Shown: in pieces, positions 29,521 through 36,960 of the stretch
Position numbering within the stretch: the first letter of the stretch is position 1
Layout of the letters: each line of letters opens with the position of its first letter
Source of the DNA: Rheinheimera aquimaris
GTDB lineage: Bacteria; Pseudomonadota; Gammaproteobacteria; Enterobacterales; Alteromonadaceae
Length of the DNA stretch: 64,000 nucleotides
Reading direction: 5' to 3'
Assembly: GCF_020531985.1 (NCBI RefSeq)
Contig: NZ_JAJAVQ010000002.1
Span: 186,001 to 250,000, forward strand
Made by a program: the position numbers and the translations under genes
The notes under the pieces: model-generated
What the model saw: only the letters and a program-made list of their open reading frames with translations
Told to the model about the DNA's origin: nothing
Database searches by the model: none

Positions 29521-29541
29521 TGTTGGAATTCGCTTGCTAAG

Positions 29542-29631
29542 CTACTTTTTTTCCAAAACACCGCCCCCGCGGAGATTAATAATCACCACGACCACGAGGA
29601 CAATAATGTTCAGAACAGCAGCTAAACGCAT
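29542..29631 (-). CDS. ilvL: ilv operon leader peptide
   Basis: 29-residue frame from ATG 29631 to TAG 29542. Its centre is the run NIIVLVVVVIINL: between residues 6 and 26 nearly every codon is Ile, Val or Leu, as in E. coli IlvL (rich in Val, Ile, Leu). It ends shortly before the GC-rich attenuator. Ribosome stalling on these codons when Ile, Val or Leu tRNAs are uncharged would favour an antiterminator and let transcription enter ilvG. The peptide itself has no expected function. AAG and GA-rich bases upstream give only a weak ribosome site. Confidence 0.9.
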   Translation of the reverse strand: MRLAAVLNIIVLVVVVIINLRGGGVLEKK

Positions 29632-29866
29632 AATGTGTGTCTTACTTATTTACTTGGTTAAAATTCGTTTTAGTTATGTTGATCTGTCAGGCAGATCGAA
29701 TTGCTATTAGAAATAGCCGTCTATCAGTCCGAAGTCAACAGGTTTTTTGGCTTAGTTAAAAAATAATCAGTTTTGAGAGCAAGACGATTCTTAAGGCTAC
29801 AGCCATTTGCACCTAACGTTTGTCACAACGTACACTTAGGTTATTCGTTAACTTGCGTGGTGGCTT
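29632..29866. other. Intergenic region with ilv promoter and a dyad
   Basis: AT-rich, no gene recognised. It must contain the ilvL promoter (minus) and that of the DUF1289 gene (plus). One clear dyad, GATCTG-TCAGG-CAGATC (29681-29697), lies about 50 bases before ilvL and could be an operator. No convincing -35/-10 pair was fixed by eye. Confidence 0.4.
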
Positions 29867-30109
29867 GTGGATCAGTTAGAGCTGTTCGACTTACCCAATC
29901 CCTGCATCGGTGTTTGCCAAAGCAACAGCCGTGGTTACTGTATGGGTTGTTTGCGTTCGCGGGATGAACGTTTTAACTGGCACCAAAAACCGGTAGAAGA
30001 GCGCGCCCGCATTCTGAAGCTGCTGGCGCAGCGCCGGGCACGGCTCAATGCTAAAACCAAAAAAGACCATGACGCCCCACAAAGTGGCGAGTCACTGGAT
30101 TTGTTTTAA
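29867..30109 (+). CDS. DUF1289 family protein (small cysteine-rich)
   Basis: 80 residues from a GTG. The N-terminal half has NPCIGVCQSNSRGYCMGCLRSRDE, i.e. C-x3-C-x7-C-x2-C followed by R-x2-E, the defining pattern of DUF1289, thought to bind a metal or Fe-S cluster. The C-terminal half is basic and helical (RILKLLAQRRARLNAKTKK). Function unknown; no clear operon partner, the neighbours being divergent ilvL and a MITE-like element downstream. Confidence 0.85.
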   Translation: MDQLELFDLPNPCIGVCQSNSRGYCMGCLRSRDERFNWHQKPVEERARILKLLAQRRARLNAKTKKDHDAPQSGESLDLF

Positions 30110-30117
30110 GACAATCT

Positions 30118-30227
30118 ATCAGCGCGTTAGAACCCCGAGCTGGTCGCCACAGAGTGTCTGAGCCCTGCCGAAGGCTATAGGGCAAGTTGCTGTGGCGAGA
30201 CAGAGCGGGCGTTGTAACGATCAGCGC
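30118..30227. mobile_element. MITE-like inverted-repeat element with 8-bp direct repeats
   Basis: Direct repeats ATCAGCGC at 30118-30125 and 30220-30227 flank about 94 bases whose ends are imperfect inverted repeats (GTTAGAAC-CCCG inward versus CGGGCGTTGTAAC). Inside, TCGCCACAG (30144-30152) pairs perfectly with CTGTGGCGA (30190-30198), and GCCCT pairs with AGGGC further in. No coding capacity. The arrangement suggests a non-autonomous element with target-site duplication, sitting just after the DUF1289 stop; it might also serve as a hairpin terminator. Confidence 0.55.
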
Positions 30228-30243
30228 CCTGCCATTAAGACGT

Positions 30244-31224
30244 TCACTGCCCACTTAGCCTTTTACCAAACGAAATAGCATAAGCTGGTGAGCGCATCCG
30301 CAGCACCGGATCATCACTGGCAGTAAAGCCACGGCTTAGTACATTAGGGTCAAAGTTGATATTGTTGCAGCTGGCATCGCCACTGGCCTTAATACGCAAG
30401 GTGCCGGCATTTAATGTTGGCCTTGCCGGCCATTGTACCGATGGGTCATTTTCGCTATCGCTGGCCTCGCCCAAACTGATTATCCAGTCAAACTCGACCA
30501 TTCCGTCTTTTAAACGTTGGTTCAGTCTGTCGTTGAGGAAGTTTGCATTCTGCTGAACTACTTCAGCGTCTGTTAATCCTTTGATGCCGTCTTTTGGCTG
30601 CAAATGCCAGCGTATTTTTATATTTTCGCCACTTTTATCTGCCAGATAAAAGGTGTGAATGCCAAAATATTCCGCCGTAGTATAGCTCCATGGTGGTGGG
30701 TTAACGGCCAGCCACTGCGCCTGTGGTTGGGTGTCAGGGTGTGCAGTACGAAACGCCTGTACTTTCGCCATATCCGGCTTGCCATCTGCGCCCGGTACAG
30801 AGGCTTGAAGCAGGCCTAAAAAGTTCTCAGGGTCTTTGGCACCGAAGACCGGAGTGGTTAAGGTGGCAATGTTGTGTTTAGAACCATCTGGCAAATTAAA
30901 CTGAGCTGCTAAACCTCGGGGAGCGCGGGCATAGTCTGGCACGTTCGGGTTACCGCCGGCCATCGAAAACCGGTAAGTAACGGGCAGCGTAGCGCCGGAA
31001 AAAAGCGCCGCATCAAAGCGTGCTGTTGCTTCAGCGCTGGCGGTAAAATCACCTACAGCGCACACGCCTTTGGCATGGCCTTTGCGGATACCTTTATGCT
31101 CGCCAAATAACTTGGCAAACACTTCGATAAAGTCATTTGGTTGCGCCGGTTTAGTGTCGGCGGCCAGAGGTAAAGCGGCAAAGCTGACAGCCGTTGCCAG
31201 AAAATAACCAGAGAGCTTGTGCAT
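30244..31224 (-). CDS. Periplasmic catalase-family peroxidase (SrpA-like)
   Basis: 326 residues with a Sec signal peptide (MHKLSGYFLATAVSFAALPLAA). Short catalase fold: distal histidine in GIRKGHAKGVCAVGDF, FSMAGGNPNVPDYARAPRGLA, and the proximal heme tyrosine in RMRSPAYAISFGKR. Lengths near 320 residues without the C-terminal catalase domains are typical of the catalase-related peroxidases (SrpA group), which favour organic peroxidase over catalase activity. Exported to the periplasm. A stem-loop in the leader covers the Shine-Dalgarno (see the entry at 31230). Confidence 0.92.
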   Translation of the reverse strand: MHKLSGYFLATAVSFAALPLAADTKPAQPNDFIEVFAKLFGEHKGIRKGHAKGVCAVGDFTASAEATARFDAALFSGATLPVTYRFSMAGGNPNVPDYARAPRGLAAQFNLPDGSKHNIATLTTPVFGAKDPENFLGLLQASVPGADGKPDMAKVQAFRTAHPDTQPQAQWLAVNPPPWSYTTAEYFGIHTFYLADKSGENIKIRWHLQPKDGIKGLTDAEVVQQNANFLNDRLNQRLKDGMVEFDWIISLGEASDSENDPSVQWPARPTLNAGTLRIKASGDASCNNINFDPNVLSRGFTASDDPVLRMRSPAYAISFGKRLSGQ

Positions 31225-31229
31225 AAGAG

Positions 31230-31276
31230 TGTCCTGTCGGTTGGCGTAAAGGTGCTACGCGTCGCTTTACAGGACA
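31230..31276 (-). promoter_or_regulatory. Leader hairpin sequestering the ribosome site of the peroxidase gene
   Basis: In the mRNA (minus strand) TGTCCTGT pairs perfectly (8 bp) with ACAGGACA, which contains the AGGA Shine-Dalgarno seven bases before the ATG at 31224. Inside, GTAAAG can pair with CTTTAC. The structure would block initiation until opened, e.g. by a protein, sRNA or temperature. Confidence 0.5.
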
Positions 31277-31296
31277 GGGCGATGTGAATAAATATT

Positions 31297-31917
31297 TCAG
31301 CCTGGCGCTTTAATATTGTTACGAATGCTACAAGGCGGTATTCCGTCGTCCTCGCACAATGTAATTTCTGTATCGTTGTTCTGATGAACAAGACACAGCA
31401 TGTAGCCTGGCAGAGGAAAATGTTTATGCCGGATCTTGCCAGATATGCCATGGCGTAATACTCCAAGCAAGGCGTTGCCACTATACTTGCTATATGCTTC
31501 GGCTAGTGTCCACTGTTGGTAGAAAGTATTCAGGTCCGGTGCATGTTGTAAGGCAGTGTGGCCTTGCTGCAATTGCTTAAACTGTCTTGGTTTTATTTGC
31601 TCGATATCCAGACCGATTTTTTCATTAACACTGATTGCTGCGGCAATAGCTTCTTTTGAATGAGAGAGAGACAAATACCAGTGCTTCACGCCGACTATTA
31701 ATGTTGGAGCCTTGTCTGATGGCAATGATATGGCAATATCATTAGTACCTGTTGCTTGAATGTGTTGCAGCATTTTTCTTACTAATGCCCTGCCATTACA
31801 AAATTGTCTGGCTCTTTTTTCACTTAATGTCTGCGCATATTGCCATTCGGTATCTGTCAGCCAGCTTTGGCAATGCAGTGGTGATAACATTTTCAGGCGA
31901 TAATTAAGCCAAATCAT
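31297..31917 (-). CDS. 4'-Phosphopantetheinyl transferase of the APE cluster
   Basis: 206 residues, Sfp/AcpT-type. Diagnostic motifs: IGLDIE at 101-106 (Mg-binding D and E) and WTLAEAYSK at 136-144 (W-x3-EA-x2-K). It attaches phosphopantetheine from CoA to acyl carrier proteins; the natural targets are the two ACPs at 33.5 and 33.8 kb. It diverges from the cluster and shares its promoter region at 31918-32031. The sequence is somewhat richer in A+T than the cluster genes. Role by analogy with ApeB-type enzymes of APE loci. Confidence 0.88.
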   Translation of the reverse strand: MIWLNYRLKMLSPLHCQSWLTDTEWQYAQTLSEKRARQFCNGRALVRKMLQHIQATGTNDIAISLPSDKAPTLIVGVKHWYLSLSHSKEAIAAAISVNEKIGLDIEQIKPRQFKQLQQGHTALQHAPDLNTFYQQWTLAEAYSKYSGNALLGVLRHGISGKIRHKHFPLPGYMLCLVHQNNDTEITLCEDDGIPPCSIRNNIKAPG

Positions 31918-31957
31918 TTGCTTAGAATTTTTGCCATGCCAAACTCCGGCATTTTAA

Positions 31958-31987
31958 TTTACTTTTGACGCTAACTTTATATATGAT
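31958..31987 (+). promoter_or_regulatory. Probable APE operon promoter
   Basis: TTTACT, 18-base spacer, TATGAT (31982-31987), 45 bases before the first cluster gene. It is the only good -10 in the short divergent gap. A GAAGG ribosome site follows at 32017. Confidence 0.5.
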
Positions 31988-32031
31988 ACCGCGCTTTCGC
32001 TACCGTTGTTTTCGGTGAAGGTAATGACTGC

Positions 32032-32715
32032 ATGGAACTGTTTATAAAATCCTGGGCAATGTGGATGCCGCCGAAACACAACGATGATACCTCGCTCTTT
32101 CCCGAGTTGAAACAAGTACCGGCAATAACCCGGCGTCGTCTGAGCAAACTGACCAAGCTGGCTTTTGATGTGGCGCTGCAGGCTGCTGAACAGCAGTGCG
32201 ATGAACCCTTACCCACTATCTTTGCGTCACGTCACGGTGATTTACACAAAACATTGATGTTATTGCAGCAGCTGGGTAATGGTGAAGAATTATCCCCATC
32301 GCAGTTTGCTCTGTCTGTACACAACGCGATCAGCGGTCAGTTTAGTATCTACAGCCAGAATCAGGCCGACAGTAATGCGATCGCAGCCGGTGCCGACAGC
32401 TTGCACTATGCCGTGCTTGATGCAGCTGCACGTTTTCGCGCTGAGCCCAAACTAAGTCAGCAACTGATTGTTTATGCCGATGAAGCAATACCTGAGCCTT
32501 ATCAGGCATTTTGTCAGGATCCTTCAACGTCGGTTGCGTTAGCGCTGTTATTGCACCGTACGCAGGGACAACCCGTGCACTTTACCCTGTGTGCTGACAA
32601 CGATTCAGAAGCAGAGCCGGACCAGGCAATAAAATTGTTGCCATTTTTGCAGCAGCAAAGCCAACAGCTGACACTTAGCGGAAACAAACGACGCTGGCAG
32701 TGGCAGCGGGTATAA
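32032..32715 (+). CDS. apeC: Ketosynthase-like chain length factor of the APE cluster
   Basis: 227 residues, matching the beta-ketoacyl synthase N-terminal-like proteins that open APE clusters. It keeps traces of the thiolase fold (PTIFASRHGDLHKTLMLLQQL, SPSQFALSVHNAISGQFSIYSQN, AIAAGADSLHYAVLDAAARF) but has no active-site cysteine (the equivalent stretch reads NAIAAGADS) and lacks the C-terminal histidine half. In characterised APE systems (Xenorhabdus, E. coli) ApeC pairs with the ketosynthase ApeO as a chain length factor. First gene of the operon; an ATG eight bases earlier is out of frame. Confidence 0.82.
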   Translation: MELFIKSWAMWMPPKHNDDTSLFPELKQVPAITRRRLSKLTKLAFDVALQAAEQQCDEPLPTIFASRHGDLHKTLMLLQQLGNGEELSPSQFALSVHNAISGQFSIYSQNQADSNAIAAGADSLHYAVLDAAARFRAEPKLSQQLIVYADEAIPEPYQAFCQDPSTSVALALLLHRTQGQPVHFTLCADNDSEAEPDQAIKLLPFLQQQSQQLTLSGNKRRWQWQRV

Positions 32716-32718
32716 CAG

Positions 32719-33504
32719 ATGCAAAAGCTGAATCACCTGTACCGTATTCTGGCGACCGGCCTGTGTTTTGTTGTGTTTGGTATCGGTGCTGTGCTGCTGT
32801 CTGCAACGGTATTGCCGTTGCAGCGCTTAGTTATTTCTGATCCAGAGCGGCGTAAACAAAGAGCGCGTTATATTGTCCATCAGACATTTCGCTTTTTTAT
32901 TAGCCTGATGCACTTTGTTCGGGTGTTTAATTTCGACTTCGCTGCAGCCTCAGTTCTGAAAAACGCGCGCGGCAGAATCATTATTGCTAATCACCCCAGT
33001 TTAATCGATGTGGTCGCCTTGATAGCGATGACACCACAAGCAGATTGTGTTGTTAAAGCACAGTTGTTCCGCAACCCCTTTATCCGCGGTGTAATTAACA
33101 GTACCGGTTATATCAGTAATTCTGATCCCGATAAGCTTTTGGATGATTGCGCTGCATCCTTGCACAAAGGCAATAACCTGATTATTTTCCCGGAGGGCAC
33201 CCGTAGTACCCCGGGTGAACCACTGGCATTTCAGCGCGGCGCAGCCAATATAGCGCTCAGGGCTAACCGGGGTTATCTGGCATTGTATATTCAATGTCAG
33301 CCCAGTACTCTGACCAAGCAGGAGCAATGGTATCAGGTACCAAACAGCAAACCGACTTTGGCTATCCGCTACCTGCGGGACATTCAGCTGACGGATGAGC
33401 TGCAGCAGAGTCAATCTCCTGCTCTTGCTGCCCGGCAGCTGACCAGGGAGCTACAACATTTTTATCAAAAGGCAGTGGACCAACATGGACTCTTTGAAAC
33501 TTGA
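32719..33504 (+). CDS. 1-Acyl-glycerol-3-phosphate-type acyltransferase of the APE cluster
   Basis: 261 residues, PlsC/LPLAT family. One N-terminal membrane segment (ATGLCFVVFGIGAVLLSATVLPL), then the catalytic IIIANHPSLIDVVALIA (H-x4-D) and the substrate motif LIIFPEGTRSTPGEPLAFQRGAANIAL. Inner-membrane acyltransferase that may transfer the aryl polyene chain or a fatty acyl chain to a lipid acceptor. Three bases after the previous stop; its end overlaps the first ACP by 20 bases. Confidence 0.88.
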   Translation: MQKLNHLYRILATGLCFVVFGIGAVLLSATVLPLQRLVISDPERRKQRARYIVHQTFRFFISLMHFVRVFNFDFAAASVLKNARGRIIIANHPSLIDVVALIAMTPQADCVVKAQLFRNPFIRGVINSTGYISNSDPDKLLDDCAASLHKGNNLIIFPEGTRSTPGEPLAFQRGAANIALRANRGYLALYIQCQPSTLTKQEQWYQVPNSKPTLAIRYLRDIQLTDELQQSQSPALAARQLTRELQHFYQKAVDQHGLFET

Positions 33505-33742
33505 ACTTAAACAGTTGATTATCAGTACTCTTGAGCTGGAAGATATTACACCGGACGATATCGATGACGATGCGCCGTTGTTTGTCGATGGCCTGGGCCT
33601 GGATTCAATAGACGCACTTGAGTTAGGGCAGGCACTAAAGAAACAGTACAATATTAAGCCTGACGCTGACTCGGAAAAGAATAAGCAACATTTTGCCAGC
33701 CTGAATACTCTGGCGCAGTATGTTAAGCAGCAACAGCAGTAA
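33485..33742 (+). CDS. apeE: Acyl carrier protein 1 of the APE cluster
   Basis: 85 residues, four-helix ACP with the phosphopantetheine serine in GLGLDSIDALELGQALKKQYN. Acidic N-terminal half (EDITPDDIDDDAPL). It starts within the end of the acyltransferase gene. In characterised APE systems two distinct ACPs carry the starter and the growing chain. The assignment as the first of the two is by gene order. Confidence 0.9.
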   Translation: MDSLKLELKQLIISTLELEDITPDDIDDDAPLFVDGLGLDSIDALELGQALKKQYNIKPDADSEKNKQHFASLNTLAQYVKQQQQ

Positions 33743-33754
33743 GCGGAGCTAACA

Positions 33755-34003
33755 ATGAAAACCCAGCAAGACGTATTTAATCTTCTGCAGCAATTAATGG
33801 TCAAAGAGTTTGAACTCGATGCCAGCCAAATTACACCCGATGCCAACTTATACGAAGATTTGGACCTGGATAGCATTGATGCAGTTGATCTGGTGGTAAA
33901 ACTGCGTGAAATCACCGGTAAGAAAATCGAGCCGGAAGCCTTTAAGTCTGTGCGCACGGTCAATGATGTCGTCAATGCTGTGTATGTATTAATCGAAGCC
34001 TGA
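33755..34003 (+). CDS. apeF: Acyl carrier protein 2 of the APE cluster
   Basis: 82 residues; attachment serine in DLDLDSIDAVDLVVKLREITG. Similar to, but clearly diverged from, ACP 1 (an MKTQQDVFNLLQQLMVKEFELD start replaces MDSLKLELKQLI). Ribosome site AAGCGGAG upstream. Ends in a TGATG overlap with the membrane protein gene, so coupled. Confidence 0.9.
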   Translation: MKTQQDVFNLLQQLMVKEFELDASQITPDANLYEDLDLDSIDAVDLVVKLREITGKKIEPEAFKSVRTVNDVVNAVYVLIEA

Positions 34004-34560
34004 TGCATTTCAGATCTGCACTTGAGATCAGCCTGAAATGTGCCCTGGTGCTTTACCCGCTGTATGTCTGGTGGGCAATGCACCATTGGCATCCGGCGGC
34101 GGCGTTGCTGCCGGTTGCCGGTATAGCGCTAATTAAATCTTTTATCAGTGGTACCGGAGCTGCAAGCCGGGGCTTTTTTCTGCTGACTTGTGCCGGCTTA
34201 TTGCTGGCAATGGGATTTGGACGGGCAGAACACGCCATGTTGTACTATCCAGTTTGGATGAACGCCGGTATGTTGTTGCTTTTTGCCGCGTCGCTTTGGT
34301 TTCCGCCAACGGTGATTGAACGGCTGGCGCGGCTGATGGAAGGTGAACTGGATCACCATGCTGTGGCCTACACCCGCAAGGTAACCCAGGTATGGTGTCT
34401 GTTTTTTCTGTTTAATGGTGCTGTCGCCTTTGCCACGGCCTGGTGGGGAGACTGGGATATCTGGGTGCTGTACAACGGGCTGATTTCGTACATTCTGATG
34501 GGTTTGCTGATGTTTATTGAATGGCAGGTGCGGCGAGTTGTTAAAGCAGCAAAGCGATAG
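34003..34560 (+). CDS. COG4648-type integral membrane protein of the APE cluster
   Basis: 185 residues, about five membrane segments (SLKCALVLYPLYVWWAM, ALLPVAGIALIKSFI, GFFLLTCAGLLLAMGF, YPVWMNAGMLLLFAASLWFPPTVIERLARL, VWCLFFLFNGAVAFATAWWGDWDIWVLYNGLISYILMGLLMFI split by loops). It corresponds to the membrane protein found between the ACPs and the AMP ligase in APE loci; function unknown. The next gene begins inside its end. Confidence 0.82.
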   Translation: MHFRSALEISLKCALVLYPLYVWWAMHHWHPAAALLPVAGIALIKSFISGTGAASRGFFLLTCAGLLLAMGFGRAEHAMLYYPVWMNAGMLLLFAASLWFPPTVIERLARLMEGELDHHAVAYTRKVTQVWCLFFLFNGAVAFATAWWGDWDIWVLYNGLISYILMGLLMFIEWQVRRVVKAAKR

Positions 34561-35872
34561 CTGGCAACTGGCGTGGCCGGATGCCAGCCGGCCTGTATTT
34601 ACCGATGGTGTCGCCGTAGTGACTGCTCAGCAGTGGCAACAGCAACTGCAGGCCGTTAAACGTTTTATCGCTATGCAACCCGGCGATACGGTGTTGCTGT
34701 ATCAGGCCGACCCGATACTATTTTCTGTCTGGTTTATCGCCTTGAGTCAGCTTGGCAAACATATCGTACTGGCACCAGACGGGCAGCCTGATACGCTGCA
34801 ACTTGCTGGCGCGCAGTGCGACTGGCAGGCGCCCCAAGCCGCTGTCAGGGCCGACACTGTTGCTTATCAGCCGCGGCTGTTGCTGCAAAACAGTTGTCGG
34901 GTCAGTTTCTTTACTTCTGGCTCCACTGGCCTGCCCAAATTGGTCACTAAACGCTTGTCACAATTACTGCTCGAAGTACAAACCTTGCAGCAGCAATTTG
35001 GTGTGGCATTAAGCGGGCAAACTCTGTTTGCTGCAACAGTGTCGTTTCAGCATATCTATGGTTTGCTGTTTCGTATGTTGTGGCCACTATGTTATGGCTT
35101 CACACAGCATCGCACACAGCTGAGTTATCTGGAGCAGTGGCAGGCGCTGCTGCAGCAGTATGATGTGGTGCTGGTTGCCAGCCCGGCGCATCTTGCCAGG
35201 TTTGATGATGTGGCGATTCTGGCACCTTATACCAGCCGGTGTCAGCGTATATTCAGCTCGGGCGGCCCGCTAAATGATGTTGTACCGCCGCGCTATGTTG
35301 CGGCGTTACAACAAGCCCCCACTGAAGTATTTGGTAGCACTGAAACCGGCGGCATTGCCTATCGTCAGCGTAATACAGCAGATGTTGGCTGGCAGGTATT
35401 TGATGGTGTGTCGGTAAGCCAGGGGCCAGAGCAGGCATTGCAGGTGAGCTCGGCTTATCTTGATAGCGCGGGTTGGTTTACCACGTCAGATCAGGTAGCG
35501 CTTGTGACAGAGCGCTCATTCAGGTTAATCGGCCGGCTGGACCGCATTGTGAAGATTGAAGAGAAACGCTTGTCGCTACCTGAGCTGGAACAATACTGCC
35601 TTAACAGCGTATTGGTAAGCCAGGTAGCTGCCGTGGTGCTGACAACAACAAAGCCCCAGCTGGCGCTGGCAATAGTGCTGAGTAATCAGGGCGAACAGCT
35701 ATTAAAACTGCACGGTAAACTGGTGCTGAATCAGCAAATAAAGCAGCATTTATTGCAGCGTTTTGAGCGGGTGTTGCTACCGAGAAAGTTTCGTTATGTG
35801 GCCAGCCTGCCATACAATCAACAAGGCAAGTTACCCAGGTCAGAATTGGAAGCACTTTTTGAGCATGACTAA
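34517..35872 (+). CDS. apeH: AMP-dependent aryl/acyl ligase of the APE cluster
   Basis: 451 residues if begun at TTG 34517; TTG 34538, with AGG 10 bases upstream, is an equally good start. ANL-fold adenylating enzyme: SFFTSGSTGLPKLVTKR binds ATP phosphates, VFGSTETGGI is the A5 motif, FTTSDQ and RLDRIVKIEEKRLSL follow, and the catalytic lysine is in YNQQGKLPRSEL. It activates the aromatic starter acid as an acyl-AMP and loads it onto an ACP. In this cluster the natural substrate is the product of the ammonia-lyase at 37.9 kb. Ends eight bases inside the dehydratase gene. Confidence 0.88.
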   Translation: MNGRCGELLKQQSDSWQLAWPDASRPVFTDGVAVVTAQQWQQQLQAVKRFIAMQPGDTVLLYQADPILFSVWFIALSQLGKHIVLAPDGQPDTLQLAGAQCDWQAPQAAVRADTVAYQPRLLLQNSCRVSFFTSGSTGLPKLVTKRLSQLLLEVQTLQQQFGVALSGQTLFAATVSFQHIYGLLFRMLWPLCYGFTQHRTQLSYLEQWQALLQQYDVVLVASPAHLARFDDVAILAPYTSRCQRIFSSGGPLNDVVPPRYVAALQQAPTEVFGSTETGGIAYRQRNTADVGWQVFDGVSVSQGPEQALQVSSAYLDSAGWFTTSDQVALVTERSFRLIGRLDRIVKIEEKRLSLPELEQYCLNSVLVSQVAAVVLTTTKPQLALAIVLSNQGEQLLKLHGKLVLNQQIKQHLLQRFERVLLPRKFRYVASLPYNQQGKLPRSELEALFEHD

Positions 35873-36212
35873 TTTATTTCCTGCAGTGCAGCTATTGCAG
35901 CACTGCGATAACAAAGTTGAGTTACAGCTGGATATCCGGGCCGACATCGCCTACTTCGAAGGTCATTTCCCGAATGCGCCGGTATTGGCGGGTGTGACTC
36001 AGCTGCATTGGGTGGTGCAGTACTGTAAACAGTATTTTCCGCAACTGGCAGCTGTTAGCAGCGTTGAAGTGCTGAAGTTTCAGTTGATGATCCGGCCAAA
36101 CGACAGCTTAACTTTGTTGCTGGAGCGCACGGCTGATGCAACAGTGCTGTTTAGTTATAGCCGTGAGGGTAGCAAAGTCGCGTCTGGTCGGCTGAAATGG
36201 ACGCTGGCGTAG
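35865..36212 (+). CDS. apeI: 3-Hydroxyacyl-ACP dehydratase (hot-dog fold) of the APE cluster
   Basis: 115 residues from ATG 35865, in the overlap with the ligase gene; the open frame extends further upstream but only inside that gene. FabA/FabZ-like: FEGHFPNAPVLAGVTQLHWVV contains the catalytic H of GHFP. It lacks the acidic partner helix of a full FabZ, as expected for ApeI-type subunits, which form a heterodimeric dehydratase with ApeP (45.7 kb). Dehydrates beta-hydroxy intermediates to build conjugated double bonds. Confidence 0.85.
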   Translation: MTNLFPAVQLLQHCDNKVELQLDIRADIAYFEGHFPNAPVLAGVTQLHWVVQYCKQYFPQLAAVSSVEVLKFQLMIRPNDSLTLLLERTADATVLFSYSREGSKVASGRLKWTLA

Positions 36213-36213
36213 T

Positions 36214-36960
36214 ATGAACTGCTGTTTTCTGATCCCGATATATAACCACCATGAAACCATTGCTGCTACGGTGCAGCAACTGCTGCCGTTTGGCTTTGCC
36301 GTTATTATTGCCGATGATGGCTCAGATGCGGCAACAAAAGCTGTGCTGGCTGAGTTGGCGCAAAGATACGCACAGGTAGAGATTATTACCCTGCCACAAA
36401 ACGGCGGCAAAGGCGCAGCTATGTGCGCTGCTATGTTAAGGGCGCATCAGCTGGGGTTTAGCCACGGTTTGCAGATAGATGCTGATGGGCAGCACGATGT
36501 TGCCGATGTCCCTAAGTTCTGGCAGGCAGCAGCGAAGTGTCCTGCAGCGCTTATCAGCGGTGCGCCGGTATATGACAGTTCTATGCCGCTGGGGCGGAAG
36601 ATTGGCCGCGAGATCACCCATTTCTGGGTACGGATTGAAACGCTATCATTACAAATCAAAGACTCCATGCTGGGGTTTCGGGTTTACCCACTGCAAAGCT
36701 GTGTTGATATTATTCAAACGCACCGCATTGGCCAGAGGATGGATTTTGATATCGAAATTATGGTGCGGCTGTTCTGGCATGGTGTGCCGGTGCAGTTTCT
36801 GCCGACCAAGGTGATTTATCCTGTGGGCGGCCGCTCGCATTTTAATATGCTGAAAGACAACTGGCTGATCAGCAAAATGCATACCCGGTTGTTTTTTGGC
36901 ATGTTATGGCGGTTGCCCGGATTGTTGAAACGTCATTGGCAAGTAAAGTATGAAAACTGA
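36214..36960 (+). CDS. Family 2 glycosyltransferase of the APE cluster
   Basis: 248 residues, GT-A fold: CCFLIPIYNHHETIAATVQQLL, VIIADDGSDAATKAVL, GGKGAAMCAAML and the metal-binding LQIDADGQHD. No membrane segment except perhaps the C-terminal hydrophobic part near residue 230. Likely adds a sugar to the polyene or its lipid carrier at the cytoplasmic face. Starts one base after the dehydratase stop and overlaps the next gene by 11 bases. Confidence 0.88.
   Translation: MNCCFLIPIYNHHETIAATVQQLLPFGFAVIIADDGSDAATKAVLAELAQRYAQVEIITLPQNGGKGAAMCAAMLRAHQLGFSHGLQIDADGQHDVADVPKFWQAAAKCPAALISGAPVYDSSMPLGRKIGREITHFWVRIETLSLQIKDSMLGFRVYPLQSCVDIIQTHRIGQRMDFDIEIMVRLFWHGVPVQFLPTKVIYPVGGRSHFNMLKDNWLISKMHTRLFFGMLWRLPGLLKRHWQVKYEN

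Noticed and set aside
32024-32047. Seven-codon upstream frame overlapping the first APE gene
   Set aside because: The ATG lies two bases after the GAAGG ribosome site, too close to be used; most likely chance.
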